A stretch of DNA of 27,794 nucleotides from Chrysochromulina parva (GCA_002887195.1 PJAB01000394.1:1-27794); one strand, 5' to 3'. Counted from the stretch's first letter, positions 7,901 through 15,348 are shown. Numbers and translations: made by a program. The notes: generated from the letters alone by a model not told the origin.

Positions 7901-10084
7901 CTCTTCCTCTTCCTCTCGCCAGTCGTCGACGCACCCCTGAACGTCCGTCTCGCCCGACGCGGCGTAAAAGGCATGCAGGGCTGCGTTCGTCTCGAGCGCA
8001 GCGCGGTGCACGCGTCCGCCGAGCCCATCGCGGCTGCTCACGCGCACGAGCACGCGGCGCTGCACACGGTGGTCGCGCAGCAGCGCCAAAAAGGCCGCTG
8101 CGCTCAGCACAGGCCCCTCGCGCGCTCCCATCTGCTGCCACACCGTGCGCGTGTTGGCGACGGTATCGACGGCATCGACGGCATACGCCCCAAAGGTGAC
8201 TGAAAGGTACTCTGAGTACGGCTGGAGCGCTCGAACGGCTTCGTGCAGCACCTCCTGCGTCACCCTCCAACTGGGGGCCTCGTCATCGCTGGCCCAAAGC
8301 ATCGGCGCCGCTGCGGCTGGCCGTGCACCGATGACCTTGTGCTGCAAGGTACTCTGTGGCTGCGCCGTTGGCATCAGCTGCTGAGGCGCGGGAGCGGCTG
8401 GGGGAGCGGCCGACACACGCCCGATGGACTCGGGCTTCGACTGGGACGACGAGCCCTCGCTGTGGACCTTGGACTGGAACGACGAGCCCTCGCTGTGGAC
8501 CTTGGACTGGAACGACGAGCCCTCACTTTGGACCATCTGTGGCGTCGCTGCACGAAGCCGTTCGATCGCTCCAGCCAGCTCGGCCGAGGCTGGCCGCGGC
8601 CTCGGCCGAATAGGGGAGGAGGAGGCGAAAACTTCGGTCGCATTGCTCTCCTCGAAGCCGAGGGACTTGGCCTTCGATCTGAACTGTGGCGACGTCGTCA
8701 ACGACGCAGGGGGGGGCGACGGCGACGTGGCGCGAGGCGGCGCCTCAACCGCCCGCTGCTGCGCCTCCGCCGCCCGCTGCTGCGCCTCCGCCGCCCGCTG
8801 CTGCGCCGCCTCCCACGCCTCCACATCGACATCGTCCTCGTCCTCGTGCCAGTCGTACGCCTTGACGGGCTCGGCAGCTGCAGGCGCGGCAGGTGTCGGC
8901 TTGGGAGGGGACGGTTTGAGACCCTTCTTGGCCTTCTTGGCCTCCACCGCCTCGAGCTTCTCCAGGAAGGCATCGCGCGGCGGCGGAGAGCTCGGCTTCT
9001 TGGCGGGAGTGCCGTACAGCGCCTCGCGCATGAACGCCGCCGCGAGCTCCTCCTCCTCCTGGTCCTGGTCCTGGTCCTGGTCTTCGTCCTGGTCCTGGTC
9101 CTGGTCCTGGTCTTCCTCCTCCTCCTCCTCCTCAGCCTCCTCAGCTTCCTCAGCCTCCTCTTCTTCCTCAGCCTCCTCCTCCTCCTCCTTGTCCTTGCCG
9201 TTCTGCGAGGCGGCGTAGGCAGCATCCACAGCATCAAGCTCCGCGATCGCCTTCTCGAGCTCTGAGAGTTCGGCCGCCTCCGCTTCGGCCGCCTCCGCCG
9301 CTGCTAGCTCCTCCTCCTCCTTCTCCGCGAGCTCCTCCTCGGCGAGCTCGACGGCGGCCTGCTCCTGGACCGTCGTCATGTCTTCAAACGGCGGCACGAG
9401 GCTTCGGATGAAGGCACGTCGCGCCTGCATTTTGCGTTCCAGCTCCGCTTTCGATAGCGTTCTGCGATCCTGCTGCTGCTGCGGCTGCTGCTGCTGCTGC
9501 TGTCTCCGCTCCTGTCGCTGCTGCTCCTGTCGCTGCTGCTCCTGCCGCTGCTGCTCCTGCTGCCTGCGGGCGGCCACCACCTCGGCTGCGCTGCGGTCGA
9601 CATTCTGCGCAGCCTCGGCCTGCCGCCGGAGCATGCGATGGAGCTCCCTATACTCGATGCTTCCCGATCCGTCGGCGTCAAGGCTGCGGAAGAGAACGTC
9701 CACTTCTGCCATGGGCACGTCCTGGCCCAGCACGGCCAACGCGCGGCGCACCTCCACCTTGGTGCACGTGCCGTCACCGTTCCGGTCCCATTGGCGGAAG
9801 AGGTCGATGACGCGGCTGTGGTTGGCAGCGAGCACAGAGCGCAGGCGCTGCACAATGGCGCTCACCGAGTTGGCGAGCCGCGCCTCCTCCTCCTCTTCAT
9901 CCTCCTCGGCCTCCTGATCCTCCTCCTCGTCTTCTTCGCCCATCTCCTCCTCGTCTTGGCCGAGCTCGTCCTCGTCCTCGCCCTCGTCTTCTTCCTCATC
10001 CTCCCAATCGCCCGGCGGACGACTGTGCGGCGTCGGCGCGTACGCGGCTCTCACCGGCTGCAGGTTCCAGTCGCCGGCCGGCAT
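1985..10084 (-). CDS. Giant acidic EF-hand protein with repeated W/F modules, probably cytoskeletal or axonemal
   Basis: One uninterrupted frame of 2699 residues. It starts at the first ATG (10084), because the upstream extension reaches only a TTG at 10153. An acidic stretch (about 26-67) precedes two canonical EF-hand loops, DRNGDGTCTKVE (100-111) and DADGSGSIEYRE (136-147), so Ca2+ binding is likely. Then come a Gln-rich run (175-205), a long Glu/Asp-Gln tract (about 245-345) and Pro/Ala linkers. The rest carries a PxW..hH..L..F..L..hF..YA module near residues 607, 831, 1215, 1701, 1955 and 2351. Between these lie about twelve shorter FxxhLhRxA motifs. The tail has four basic KRPTK-type repeats. 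I do not recognise the modules. It is divergently paired, 164 bp apart, with a TSNAXIP1-like gene, which makes a flagellar scaffold plausible. The exact start and the absence of introns are less certain than the frame itself. Confidence 0.88.
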   Translation of the reverse strand: MPAGDWNLQPVRAAYAPTPHSRPPGDWEDEEEDEGEDEDELGQDEEEMGEEDEEEDQEAEEDEEEEEARLANSVSAIVQRLRSVLAANHSRVIDLFRQWDRNGDGTCTKVEVRRALAVLGQDVPMAEVDVLFRSLDADGSGSIEYRELHRMLRRQAEAAQNVDRSAAEVVAARRQQEQQRQEQQRQEQQRQERRQQQQQQPQQQQDRRTLSKAELERKMQARRAFIRSLVPPFEDMTTVQEQAAVELAEEELAEKEEEELAAAEAAEAEAAELSELEKAIAELDAVDAAYAASQNGKDKEEEEEAEEEEEAEEAEEAEEEEEEEDQDQDQDQDEDQDQDQDQEEEELAAAFMREALYGTPAKKPSSPPPRDAFLEKLEAVEAKKAKKGLKPSPPKPTPAAPAAAEPVKAYDWHEDEDDVDVEAWEAAQQRAAEAQQRAAEAQQRAVEAPPRATSPSPPPASLTTSPQFRSKAKSLGFEESNATEVFASSSPIRPRPRPASAELAGAIERLRAATPQMVQSEGSSFQSKVHSEGSSFQSKVHSEGSSSQSKPESIGRVSAAPPAAPAPQQLMPTAQPQSTLQHKVIGARPAAAAPMLWASDDEAPSWRVTQEVLHEAVRALQPYSEYLSVTFGAYAVDAVDTVANTRTVWQQMGAREGPVLSAAAFLALLRDHRVQRRVLVRVSSRDGLGGRVHRAALETNAALHAFYAASGETDVQGCVDDWREEEEEDTDLLHSLDGMQFLEALARCGLHKYKDASFLAPGARAEGAALNLLGLADEEGVLNFGARSFKPARFDFLKVPRLEGENDARRALWRQLWPRIDLAMIDDFPAWERPVHDLLQGNLSALAAVFLGYAPMGEKDWLQLLRDACPGTEGLPGSAVFRAVVPAGRTLSFHRFLLALCLMAEHLANPHKRYQIEWAPVLTKGAAAAAAAAAAKADEVASEPKPKPAKKTLGTPTTAKSKPEALVEALDGFLQQNLLTPGNCKRSPVLTLHAEMLDDSALQVMIGDFKPQLQQLHDLAAAPVAGAAAEGSKKVSIARFLWLFADRGLMRELRLRNTALGVLPGVDGLRRTFTVSLTKDQVHAAFLDSQQDRLWASLAPKELEGSVTKQAAADKGGLNLEGFIEALVRCADLAWREVALMERSVRFRAVVRCLLKQATEEEALSEVLTQWAPPVYTPIADADQRVGESDVQFALWRKVWKRIELRDLAGFKVWEYNVHRALHENFLQLCSAFIYYAGVGAEECERLAGLAMKPRSELGRPCPLLRQPGKDQSAVCKLNGWLQLIYDAGLIEPVWTDPEDEVEYNLKKKKQQQQVLRAARLMAEVCARDVDGVDTATVEAQALNWKPSQEGDKVESATAEAGAAAPSRALKANAPGAVPAVSFDAVTTRPGKSAAGPSTMSVGSGEENAEGTEGDGRRGPSRKAGIPMGARGIVKPKPKGWKPAAPPPSSFTKDETSKKIRAEAVEAAKKVALEAKELAKKGAEKGKAKKEEVREEGSPAPDEVSAAPNAAPAEAPKGGARARAKARAAALAGKSGEEALEAEGGGAGKAANADEKAAKNVEVQLLLPAFLELLCRVALASCVVDADGSEQLAPNSALLEFEDNESHTPADCLRKLFIVIFPPPGGVKKLEESKIRPRRASRHIHEDWGSDAEEQKRKNDDLRDVDGESSPEGGRSTGLIAVHGFKKPPLRGVQLDSAMEWRRRVAADTAVQAVLKRLGPTLHDVFTPPTTGMMKSRPPAWRFGEFFALLVRCGLLADVQMPRLSQIVGDPMTATAFQLHLTPEMVARAWLEMRINHLPPGVRPAAPISGSAIVLGAMPHAPWMSSKGGVQFTGDFINGGGLRLDEDGGGVDFDEWMELLIRVGEYRYQSVRCGLPPDDSSPPTAVCAEALMQHVAAMKSEVVSLQEASRIPFPRRALSEIGLGLGESPDDFARFKWLWGQLCVELERVHLWPSWEKKALELLRDTGFPRLQGIFAYYVKARWVDAIDCDLPVTMGQEAWEEFVDDCALATPGLSYANLKAIFAQEVERCGGPLNVIQFVGLLIFIGFKRIHPEHRAGDLDKPHIRPVPECLRELLEVFVFPRANCDPSVEAALRQRKAEGVIECLLDHKRALRALYTKLGGENVDKQGSAAVVVAAPPTVPASVANPAAAAAAASTASTANIVVEKAKDDSGGPEEGVGLGVDEFLQLLEQTCEGWVSETVEHRSEITGEPATRTLWQVGLSLQQAVSAYKDSRNVTEWWTTRLTFNGFVQGICRCAESMFSSVTVMSPGARVDGMIKLVLKTSSRKDLVDKATYVRAPQRFDSIAYVSNAIAQNNAKAQFTGSSSVSIGKFLDCWANMSLELLHGYPTWDKELYLLVQPYFATLCRFYTSYAAQLPRNEADLSPPPFEIWAFTLDMLPEHFEMLVTDMGLSKEAVKIFERMPLTTSVVPGVQNGNTPAFRGLPQFLSALILAAFNYANPEYETCAALGKIDEERLIPVPESVKRMFEHRMPLTLMRRCHVRLKHEVELAKALNADKLNKLQVARTRERNFLIEAAGMQKRGGDRSADDEDDEDTPRRPRRHADKIKVVEKKVVDPAVLHNEVQTRALQCEDFSRILKRKQADLALLETDLEPLLRAEGIAVVKQKKEVVVVEDDGAATKKAKPGSATDATTKRPTKAGDATDATSKRPTKEPLPDATTKRPTKALPPDATTKRPIKA
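1995..2140 (-). repeat. Degenerate ~40-bp repeat encoding DATTKRPTKA-type tail
   Basis: Four degenerate copies, spaced about 39-40 bp, encode variants of D-A-T-T/S-K-R-P-T/I-K at the extreme C-terminus of the giant protein. The units contain the recurring string GGGCGCTT on the plus strand, followed by a GTNGCNTC-like stretch. The tail is strongly basic, unlike the acidic N-terminus, and would suit binding to an acidic partner such as a tubulin tail. A nuclear localisation signal is an alternative reading. Confidence 0.75.
8436..8534 (-). repeat. Three tandem 33-bp repeats in the giant gene
   Basis: Three contiguous copies (8436-8468, 8469-8501, 8502-8534) encode SEGSSFQSKVH-type 11-mers, the last with Ser in place of Phe. 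Copies 1 and 2 differ at only a few bases, so the expansion is recent. It sits in the low-complexity linker between the acidic N-terminus and the first W/F module, around residues 519-550. Confidence 0.9.
8751..8807 (-). repeat. Tandem 21-bp repeats encoding AAEAQQR
   Basis: Two full copies and one partial copy (8751-8771, 8772-8792, 8793-8807) of a 21-bp unit encode the heptad A-A-E-A-Q-Q-R near residues 427-447 of the giant protein. The heptad length and composition would favour a short helix or coiled coil. Confidence 0.85.
9046..9190 (-). repeat. Hexanucleotide/trinucleotide repeat encoding the DQ/E tract
   Basis: Repeats of ctggtc, interrupted by ttcgtc and then by ctcctc runs, encode alternating Asp-Gln followed by Glu-rich sequence, about residues 300-346 of the giant protein. 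It is a slippage-prone microsatellite, so its length is likely to vary among strains and to suffer assembly error. Confidence 0.85.
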
Positions 10085-10248
10085 CGAGAGGCGGCCCTCG
10101 GACGCGCCTTGGACGGCCTCCCAAACAATAGAAGCCCAAGCACGCTGCGTCAAGACAAGTCAAGTCAAGTCAATTCATGCGGGATATTCATGCGGTGAAT
10201 TGTTTCACAAACCCCATACACATCGACATCGGAGCCCGTCTTCCTTAG
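10085..10248. promoter_or_regulatory. Shared divergent promoter region, giant EF-hand gene / TSNAXIP1-like gene
   Basis: Only 164 bp separate the two ATGs, so both 5' UTRs and both promoters must fit here or overlap. The segment from about 10150 to 10245 is less GC-rich than the flanks. It contains the pentamer array at 10149-10173, which reads as TTGAC repeats toward the minus-strand gene. I see no clear TATA box. Confidence 0.6.
10149..10173 (-). repeat. Pentamer array (TTGAC)5, oriented toward the giant gene
   Basis: Five GTCAA units on the plus strand, the second reading GACAA, equal TTGAC repeats on the minus strand. The array ends 65 bp upstream of the giant gene's ATG. The same pentamer array occurs at 15236-15255 and 15357-15374, each time in the same orientation relative to the nearest downstream gene. 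A promoter or 5'-UTR element is the likely role. Confidence 0.85.
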
Positions 10249-13200
10249 ATGGCAGTCTTCGCGGTTCGTCAATCGTTTCGTCCCGCGACAATGTTGGGCG
10301 CGATAGCTGGCGGGCTACAGACGGGCGAAGTGGAGGCTGTGCGCACGAGACTTACACTCGTCGCCGATTCGAGCAGCGATGCGGCCGCTCCATTGCCAAT
10401 GCGGCGAGGGCCTCTACGCACCTCGGCGTCCGTACCAATCCACCGCACAATGCCTGCGGCACAGCTGTCGTCGTCTCAGATGGGAGCACCGGGAGACGAC
10501 GCGATACTGGCTCCACCATTGTCGGCGCTGCCGCCGAGCTCCTTTCTGCCCAAGATGCCTCACAGAGCGCGCGGGCTGCCACCAGCACCTGGAGGCGGCG
10601 GCAAGGGCAGTGGCAGCAAGGGCGGCAAAGGCAGGAGTGTGCACACTTTACCCTCCCATCCGCTCGCTGAGGTCGATCAGTTTCTCAGGGACGAGCTCGA
10701 GTGCCTCGACGCTGCGAGCGCGTCCTCCGAGGTGCGCCTCGAGCCGCACCGCGCCGCACTCGAGCTCTTCATCGCGCGCTTCGACGCGGCCGCGCCGGTT
10801 CTGAGCGCGATCAAGCGCGCGTATGAGGAGCAGATCAGGGCGCTGCAGCGCAAGGTGCGCGGAGGCGCGACCGAGCACGCACACGCGCACCGCGAGTACC
10901 TCGCCGAGCACGACCGGCAAATCGCTTCGCTCCAGGGGCAAATCGACGAGCTGCGCAGCCGGCTCGACGCAGCCAAGCAGGAGATCGCGTTGCTCAAGGA
11001 CGACGCGAGTCTCCTCATCGAAGGCGACGGCCCGAGTGCCAAGGGTTCGGCGACTGCGAAGGGCTCGCCGACTGGCAAAGCCGGCGGCACTGCTCTGCCT
11101 AGCGGCCTTTTTGGGAGCGGCGGCGGCGGTGGCGGTGCTGTGAATAGCTGCGGTGCTGTGAATAGCTGCGGTGGTGCTGCGGCGAACAGTTCGCCACAGC
11201 GCGTGGGCTGGGGCCTCGTGGCCAAGGCGCTCGACAATGAGCGAAGCAAGGTCAGCCGCATGCTGCGCGCCATCGAGCGCCTCTGCACGACGCCGGAAAT
11301 GCTCGAGGAGACGGCAGCTGAGCTCGTGAGTATGTTGAGCGTCGAGCAGCTCTGCGCAGTGCTCCGGACCGCTTGTGATAGCCGTCGACCCGACGAACAC
11401 GCGCCGATCGCCATGGCAATCACGCGCAAGATGGGCGCCCCCGAACGGTGCAACTTTCTCGAGGACGCCTGCAAGACCCTCTCCGACATCGAGCTCCACT
11501 CGACGCTCGAGCCGCTCGCCCTCGGCCTCGGTGCGGCCTCCAGAGAGGCGCTCATTAGGGCGCTCCTCGAGGCTGTGGGGTTATCCGAGGATGAGCGCCT
11601 AGGCCTCGCGAGGGTCGTCCTTCAGTCGGCGCCGCCGAGGCCCAAGCGCGCCAAGGACGCCAAGGACGCCACCAAGGGCGTCGCGGGCGCGCGCTTGATG
11701 AGAGACCCGCGGATGGCGGGCGGGGATGACGAGCCCGAGCCCACTGATCCGGAGCTGATGAAAACTCTCGCGCACTTTGACCTCCAGCAGCTCGCGCACT
11801 GCGACGGGCTGCTCGAGCTGCTCGGCGAAATCTGGGGCGCCAACGCCGCCGACCGGCTGATGACGATCCTCGAAGCGCTCCCGCCAAAGGCACAGAAGCT
11901 CGCAGGCAATCGAGTGCTCACGAGTGGAGTGGTGGACGCCCTTCAGCTCGAGCGTGCTCTCGAGCACATCTATTTGATTGAGGATGAAGCGCTTCGCGAC
12001 GATCCGTTACTCGCGGGGGTGATCGCCAACCGGCGGCACCACTCGACGGTTGCGCGCGGGCTGCTGCGCGAAGGGCGTGTGCCCAAGATGCATGCAAGCC
12101 GGCTGCAGCTGCACGCGCTCGAGCCAGAGGACGACCCGTTGCAGGAGCCCGCAGGGGGGCTCAAGCTCACCTGCGACTGCGCGCGCATTTGGATCATGCC
12201 ACGCGAGCTGCTGCACGCGGTGCAAGGGGAGAAGCTCTCGGCGGGCCGCTCGGCGCCGCCGCTCTCGGTCCGCCGATTCGAGGACACCCGAGCAGAGACC
12301 CTCGAGGGGCGCCAGCAGCGCGAGCGCCGCAAGGCTGATGCGCTGCTCCCTTCGCACTCCGTGCTGCAAAACCTTCGCTCGGTGCGCAAAGGAGCCGTTG
12401 GGGGCGTCGGCAGCGTCGCCGTGCCAGCCGCGCGCACGGCGAGCGCTGCCAAGCCGGGCAAGGCCGAGTGGCACCTATCTACGCAGGAGCTGCTCGATAC
12501 GACAGCCGCGCTGTGGACAGAGGTGGTGACCGAGCGAATGGGCGAGGTGGCGCAGGGGGCGCACCTGGACGTTGCCGAGCTGCTGTGGGAGCAGCTGCTG
12601 CGTCAGCATGGGCTCAAGCCGCTCGCACAGCGCGCGCTCGCCGACCTGATCGTGTCTCTCAACGCGGAGCTCGAGCTCGACGAGATCTGCCCGAGATTGC
12701 GCCTCGCCGCCGAGATGATTGGGCTCGGGCCGCGCGAACAGCCCTGGTCCGAGCCGAAGCAAAAGTTCTTTTTCGCGCTCCTGTCGCTGTGCGTGCCCAA
12801 GGAGCGGATGCGCCAGAATCTCGTCGACCCGAGCTACAATCTCCCGCTCACCTCCGTGCACGATCTCCTTCCGATCGCCGTGCCTGATGCAGCAGTCGCA
12901 CGCGCGTCGCTCGCCGCCGCGATCGAAGCCCACGCCTTCGACTGGGGCGGCGAGCCGCCGCCGCGCACGTCGTCAGCGCCTGGCGCGCCACCCGCCATAC
13001 CCGCCGCCGCCACATTGTCGCGCACACACGACGACGAAGCGGTTGATGCGCTGCTGCATCTCGAGGCTGCAGCGTTTGGGGCTGTCCAGGCGGAGCAGCG
13101 GCGCGCTGCGATGATCGCCGAGCGTGCCGCGCGCAAGCTCGTGCGCTTGGACACCGTGCTCGAGCTCGCCATGCATGCGTGGACCGCTCGGCGTGACGAG

Positions 13201-13683
13201 CAGGTGGCGGCGGACGAGCTGCAGCTGCTCGCGCTCTGCCGCGCCGTCGACGAGAACGACGACGGCGTGCTCGACTTCAACGAGTTCAAGCAGCTCGTCT
13301 CTCGAGCGGCGCTCACAACGTCGCGCGACCAGCTCATCCCGCTCTATGAGCAGGCCCTCGCGCGCTCACACGTGCTGCGACAGGAGGCCCTCGACCGAGA
13401 GGCCGCGCGCTTGCGCTCGAGCGCCGGCACGGCGCCGCCTTCCAAGGTGGAGCTCAAAGCGGTCGCGAGTGGCAACTTCGCCGACCGCTTCAAGGCGAGC
13501 TTGCCTGACGCCGTCGACCCCGCCGCCTTTGCCGAGATGGTCGCGCGCAATACGCGCATTGCGCCCGACGGCTTCTTGGACCCAGCCCGGGACTGGGTCC
13601 AAGAAGGAGTCCGGAAGGCGGCCGCAGCCGTCACTGGCGGGGGCGCACGAGAGGGCATTTTGATGGCACCCGAGTGGAAATGA
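10249..13683 (+). CDS. TSNAXIP1-like coiled-coil/EF-hand protein, probably ciliary
   Basis: An open frame of 1144 residues from ATG at 10249 to TGA. Residues about 138-250 read LAEVDQFLRDELECLD, an SAIKRAYE core, then a long charged coiled coil with heptad leucines. This pattern resembles the N-terminal domain of translin-associated factor X-interacting protein 1 (TXIP1_N), a family expressed in testis and ciliated cells. Recognition is from memory of the motif. The first 130 residues are low-complexity and basic, and a Gly/Ser linker lies near 285-310. The middle is helical and of unknown family. A canonical EF-hand loop, DENDDGVLDFNE, sits at 1001-1012. A perfect 14-bp inverted repeat lies within the last codons (13572-13606). 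The divergent pairing with the giant EF-hand protein fits two components of one Ca2+-responsive structure. Confidence 0.85.
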   Translation: MAVFAVRQSFRPATMLGAIAGGLQTGEVEAVRTRLTLVADSSSDAAAPLPMRRGPLRTSASVPIHRTMPAAQLSSSQMGAPGDDAILAPPLSALPPSSFLPKMPHRARGLPPAPGGGGKGSGSKGGKGRSVHTLPSHPLAEVDQFLRDELECLDAASASSEVRLEPHRAALELFIARFDAAAPVLSAIKRAYEEQIRALQRKVRGGATEHAHAHREYLAEHDRQIASLQGQIDELRSRLDAAKQEIALLKDDASLLIEGDGPSAKGSATAKGSPTGKAGGTALPSGLFGSGGGGGGAVNSCGAVNSCGGAAANSSPQRVGWGLVAKALDNERSKVSRMLRAIERLCTTPEMLEETAAELVSMLSVEQLCAVLRTACDSRRPDEHAPIAMAITRKMGAPERCNFLEDACKTLSDIELHSTLEPLALGLGAASREALIRALLEAVGLSEDERLGLARVVLQSAPPRPKRAKDAKDATKGVAGARLMRDPRMAGGDDEPEPTDPELMKTLAHFDLQQLAHCDGLLELLGEIWGANAADRLMTILEALPPKAQKLAGNRVLTSGVVDALQLERALEHIYLIEDEALRDDPLLAGVIANRRHHSTVARGLLREGRVPKMHASRLQLHALEPEDDPLQEPAGGLKLTCDCARIWIMPRELLHAVQGEKLSAGRSAPPLSVRRFEDTRAETLEGRQQRERRKADALLPSHSVLQNLRSVRKGAVGGVGSVAVPAARTASAAKPGKAEWHLSTQELLDTTAALWTEVVTERMGEVAQGAHLDVAELLWEQLLRQHGLKPLAQRALADLIVSLNAELELDEICPRLRLAAEMIGLGPREQPWSEPKQKFFFALLSLCVPKERMRQNLVDPSYNLPLTSVHDLLPIAVPDAAVARASLAAAIEAHAFDWGGEPPPRTSSAPGAPPAIPAAATLSRTHDDEAVDALLHLEAAAFGAVQAEQRRAAMIAERAARKLVRLDTVLELAMHAWTARRDEQVAADELQLLALCRAVDENDDGVLDFNEFKQLVSRAALTTSRDQLIPLYEQALARSHVLRQEALDREAARLRSSAGTAPPSKVELKAVASGNFADRFKASLPDAVDPAAFAEMVARNTRIAPDGFLDPARDWVQEGVRKAAAAVTGGGAREGILMAPEWK
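13572..13606. repeat. Perfect 14-bp inverted repeat with 7-nt loop inside a coding region
   Basis: The arms cttcttggacccag (13572-13585) and ctgggtccaagaag (13593-13606) are exact reverse complements around a CCCGGGA loop. The sequence encodes FLDPARDWVQE near the C-terminus of the TSNAXIP1-like protein. It could form a strong mRNA hairpin about 75 nt before the stop codon. It could also mark an inverted duplication, or simply be chance in GC-rich DNA. Confidence 0.8.
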
Positions 13684-14278
13684 GACCGCGGTGGCCGGGC
13701 CGTTCTCTCGTCTTCCCGCGGTGATTCATAACGACTCCAGCTCGAACCCGCGTATAGATGAATGTTTCGCACGTGACCTTGGGAATCGCCCAGCCAGTGC
13801 GGGTGATCGCGCCGCCCGTTTCCCGGGCGTTCAGCGAGCTCGTTATCCCTCCGTTCGTACCGCGCCCGCGCGGCCGCGGGGCGTAATCACTAATCGTAAA
13901 TGTCGTGTATCCGGACACGGACCGACTCAAAGCGACGCCGCACACTATGCGTCTATGCACACGCGGTACCGCACACGTCGAGCGTCGAGCGCGCGTCCAC
14001 TCCGCACCGCAATCCCCCGCAGCCAGAGTGTCAGCAGTGAGCACTGACTCGACGGTCGGAGTCCGCCGGCGCAGGGCGCACGAGACCGCCGCACCGGCTC
14101 GCGCTCGGTCACGCTCACCTCTGAGGCCGCAGCCACACAGCTCAGGCGACATGTTTCACCCCAAGACACGCACCACCGCTGCGGGTGCTACAGTACTCAG
14201 CTACGTTGCGCTTGGTCTGGCCAAGACATACACCACGACACCAGTCACCACGAGCGGCTGCACGTCCTCGCTCAGGAC
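13684..14278. other. Tail-to-tail intergenic region
   Basis: These 595 bp lie between the 3' ends of the TSNAXIP1-like gene and the RING gene. They should hold both 3' UTRs and processing sites. Open frames crossing the region (for example plus-strand 13905-14510) are Arg/Ser-rich, lack motifs and overlap the RING gene antisense, so I treat them as chance. No RNA gene or repeat was recognised. Confidence 0.5.
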
Positions 14279-15157
14279 TCAGCGCTCACGACGGTCGTCC
14301 TCGAAGTCGTTCTCGGAGTCTGCAGCGCCCGTCGTCTCAGGCGCCGCGAGGCGGACGTCACCGTGGAGCTCGATACTGTCAACGACAACCATGTGTGCAT
14401 CAAAGTTCGTGGCGCTCAGAGCAGGGTGGACGGACAAGATGGCCACTTGCATCTGGACCGCTGCGGCAGACGTGAGCAGTACTGCGTTGAGGAACTCGGA
14501 GGACGCGTGAAGATCGTCGTCAGGATCAGCGGCGTCCTGAATGCAGACGATGGCAGAGAGATTCGCCCGAGCAAGCAGAGATGTAACCATGCTCTGGAGG
14601 GCATGGGATCGGCGGAGACCATGAGAGTCCTCGATGCGATGGACAGTCTCGATCAGCGTGCGCGCGACTAGGTCCAAGTCTCCGACGGGCACTGTCGAGG
14701 CGAAGATGGGCCCGACGCGAGCGCTGATGGGCAGCGGTGGGTGCAGTGTCTTGAAGAAGCGTCGCAGCAAGCAATCGTAGCGCTCGTCGCGCCCGGTCAC
14801 GTCCGGTAGAGCACGGCACATCGGGCACTGAAAGCCGTTGAAACGCATAGCTTCATGGGCCATGGTAAGGTGAGCTCTGAAGCGCGGGCTGGCCTTGAGC
14901 ATCGAGAAGCAGCACTCGTTGCACACGTGATGGCTGCAGTCCCAAAGCTGGCGCCGCGTGGAAGGAAAGCCCTCGAACGCGGTGTGGCACACCGGGCAAG
15001 TGTCACGTTCCTGCTTGAGGCGCAGTGTGACACAGTGATGCCCTTCGAGCTCGAGAAGCTCGGAGGCTCTCTGGGACCGAGAGGAGGCTTCGTAGTAACC
15101 GGAGACCAAGACGTCGAAGGCATCTGAGGACTCGTCTTCGTACGGCTTCGGCGTCAT
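14279..15157 (-). CDS. RING finger (C3HC4) protein, putative E3 ubiquitin ligase
   Basis: 292 residues from ATG at 15157 to TGA. The N-terminal third holds a C3HC4 RING. Cys54-x2-Cys57 and Cys79-x2-Cys82 flank Cys74-x-His76, and Cys111-x2-Cys114 closes the second site (CPVC, CSHHVCNEC, CPMC). The roughly 28-residue spacing before the last pair is long but within the usual range for RINGs. A RING of this type normally recruits an E2 enzyme for ubiquitin transfer. The remaining 180 residues are a helical region of unknown family ending in an acidic tail, probably the substrate-binding part. It is head-to-head with the DGAT2 gene and has a TTGAC array about 79 bp upstream of its start. Substrate unknown. 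Confidence 0.85.
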   Translation of the reverse strand: MTPKPYEDESSDAFDVLVSGYYEASSRSQRASELLELEGHHCVTLRLKQERDTCPVCHTAFEGFPSTRRQLWDCSHHVCNECCFSMLKASPRFRAHLTMAHEAMRFNGFQCPMCRALPDVTGRDERYDCLLRRFFKTLHPPLPISARVGPIFASTVPVGDLDLVARTLIETVHRIEDSHGLRRSHALQSMVTSLLARANLSAIVCIQDAADPDDDLHASSEFLNAVLLTSAAAVQMQVAILSVHPALSATNFDAHMVVVDSIELHGDVRLAAPETTGAADSENDFEDDRRER

Positions 15158-15235
15158 GTGGACGCCGTGAAGCGCAGGGGACGCCGAAGGCCGACGAGCC
15201 GACAGGGCGGCTCGGGATCGTCGGGTCTCTGGGAG

Positions 15236-15255
15236 GTCAAGTCAAGTCAAGTCAA
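15236..15255 (-). repeat. Pentamer array (TTGAC)4, oriented toward the RING gene
   Basis: Four perfect GTCAA units on the plus strand read as TTGAC repeats toward the minus-strand RING gene. The array ends about 79 bp before that gene's ATG. It forms an inverted pair with 15357-15374. Confidence 0.9.
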
Positions 15256-15348
15256 GGATGGATCCCCCTCCGCCATCTCCATCGACACCCGTCCTCCCCT
15301 GCTGGCTTCCGGAGCACATTCGATAGGCTTCCGTATGGTTGTCTGTTG

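Noticed and set aside
8436..9560. CRISPR-like array from regularly spaced repeats
   Set aside because: The repeats are contiguous, coding and lack spacers. They are protein low-complexity expansions in a eukaryotic gene.
10085..10153. Extension of the giant gene upstream to 10153
   Set aside because: The extension begins at TTG, not ATG, and the frame closes at TGA (10160-10162) inside the pentamer array. The first ATG at 10084 is preferred.
13905..14510. Plus-strand 201-residue frame across the spacer and the RING gene
   Set aside because: Ser/Arg/Thr-rich, no motif, opens without a convincing ATG context and overlaps the clear RING gene antisense.
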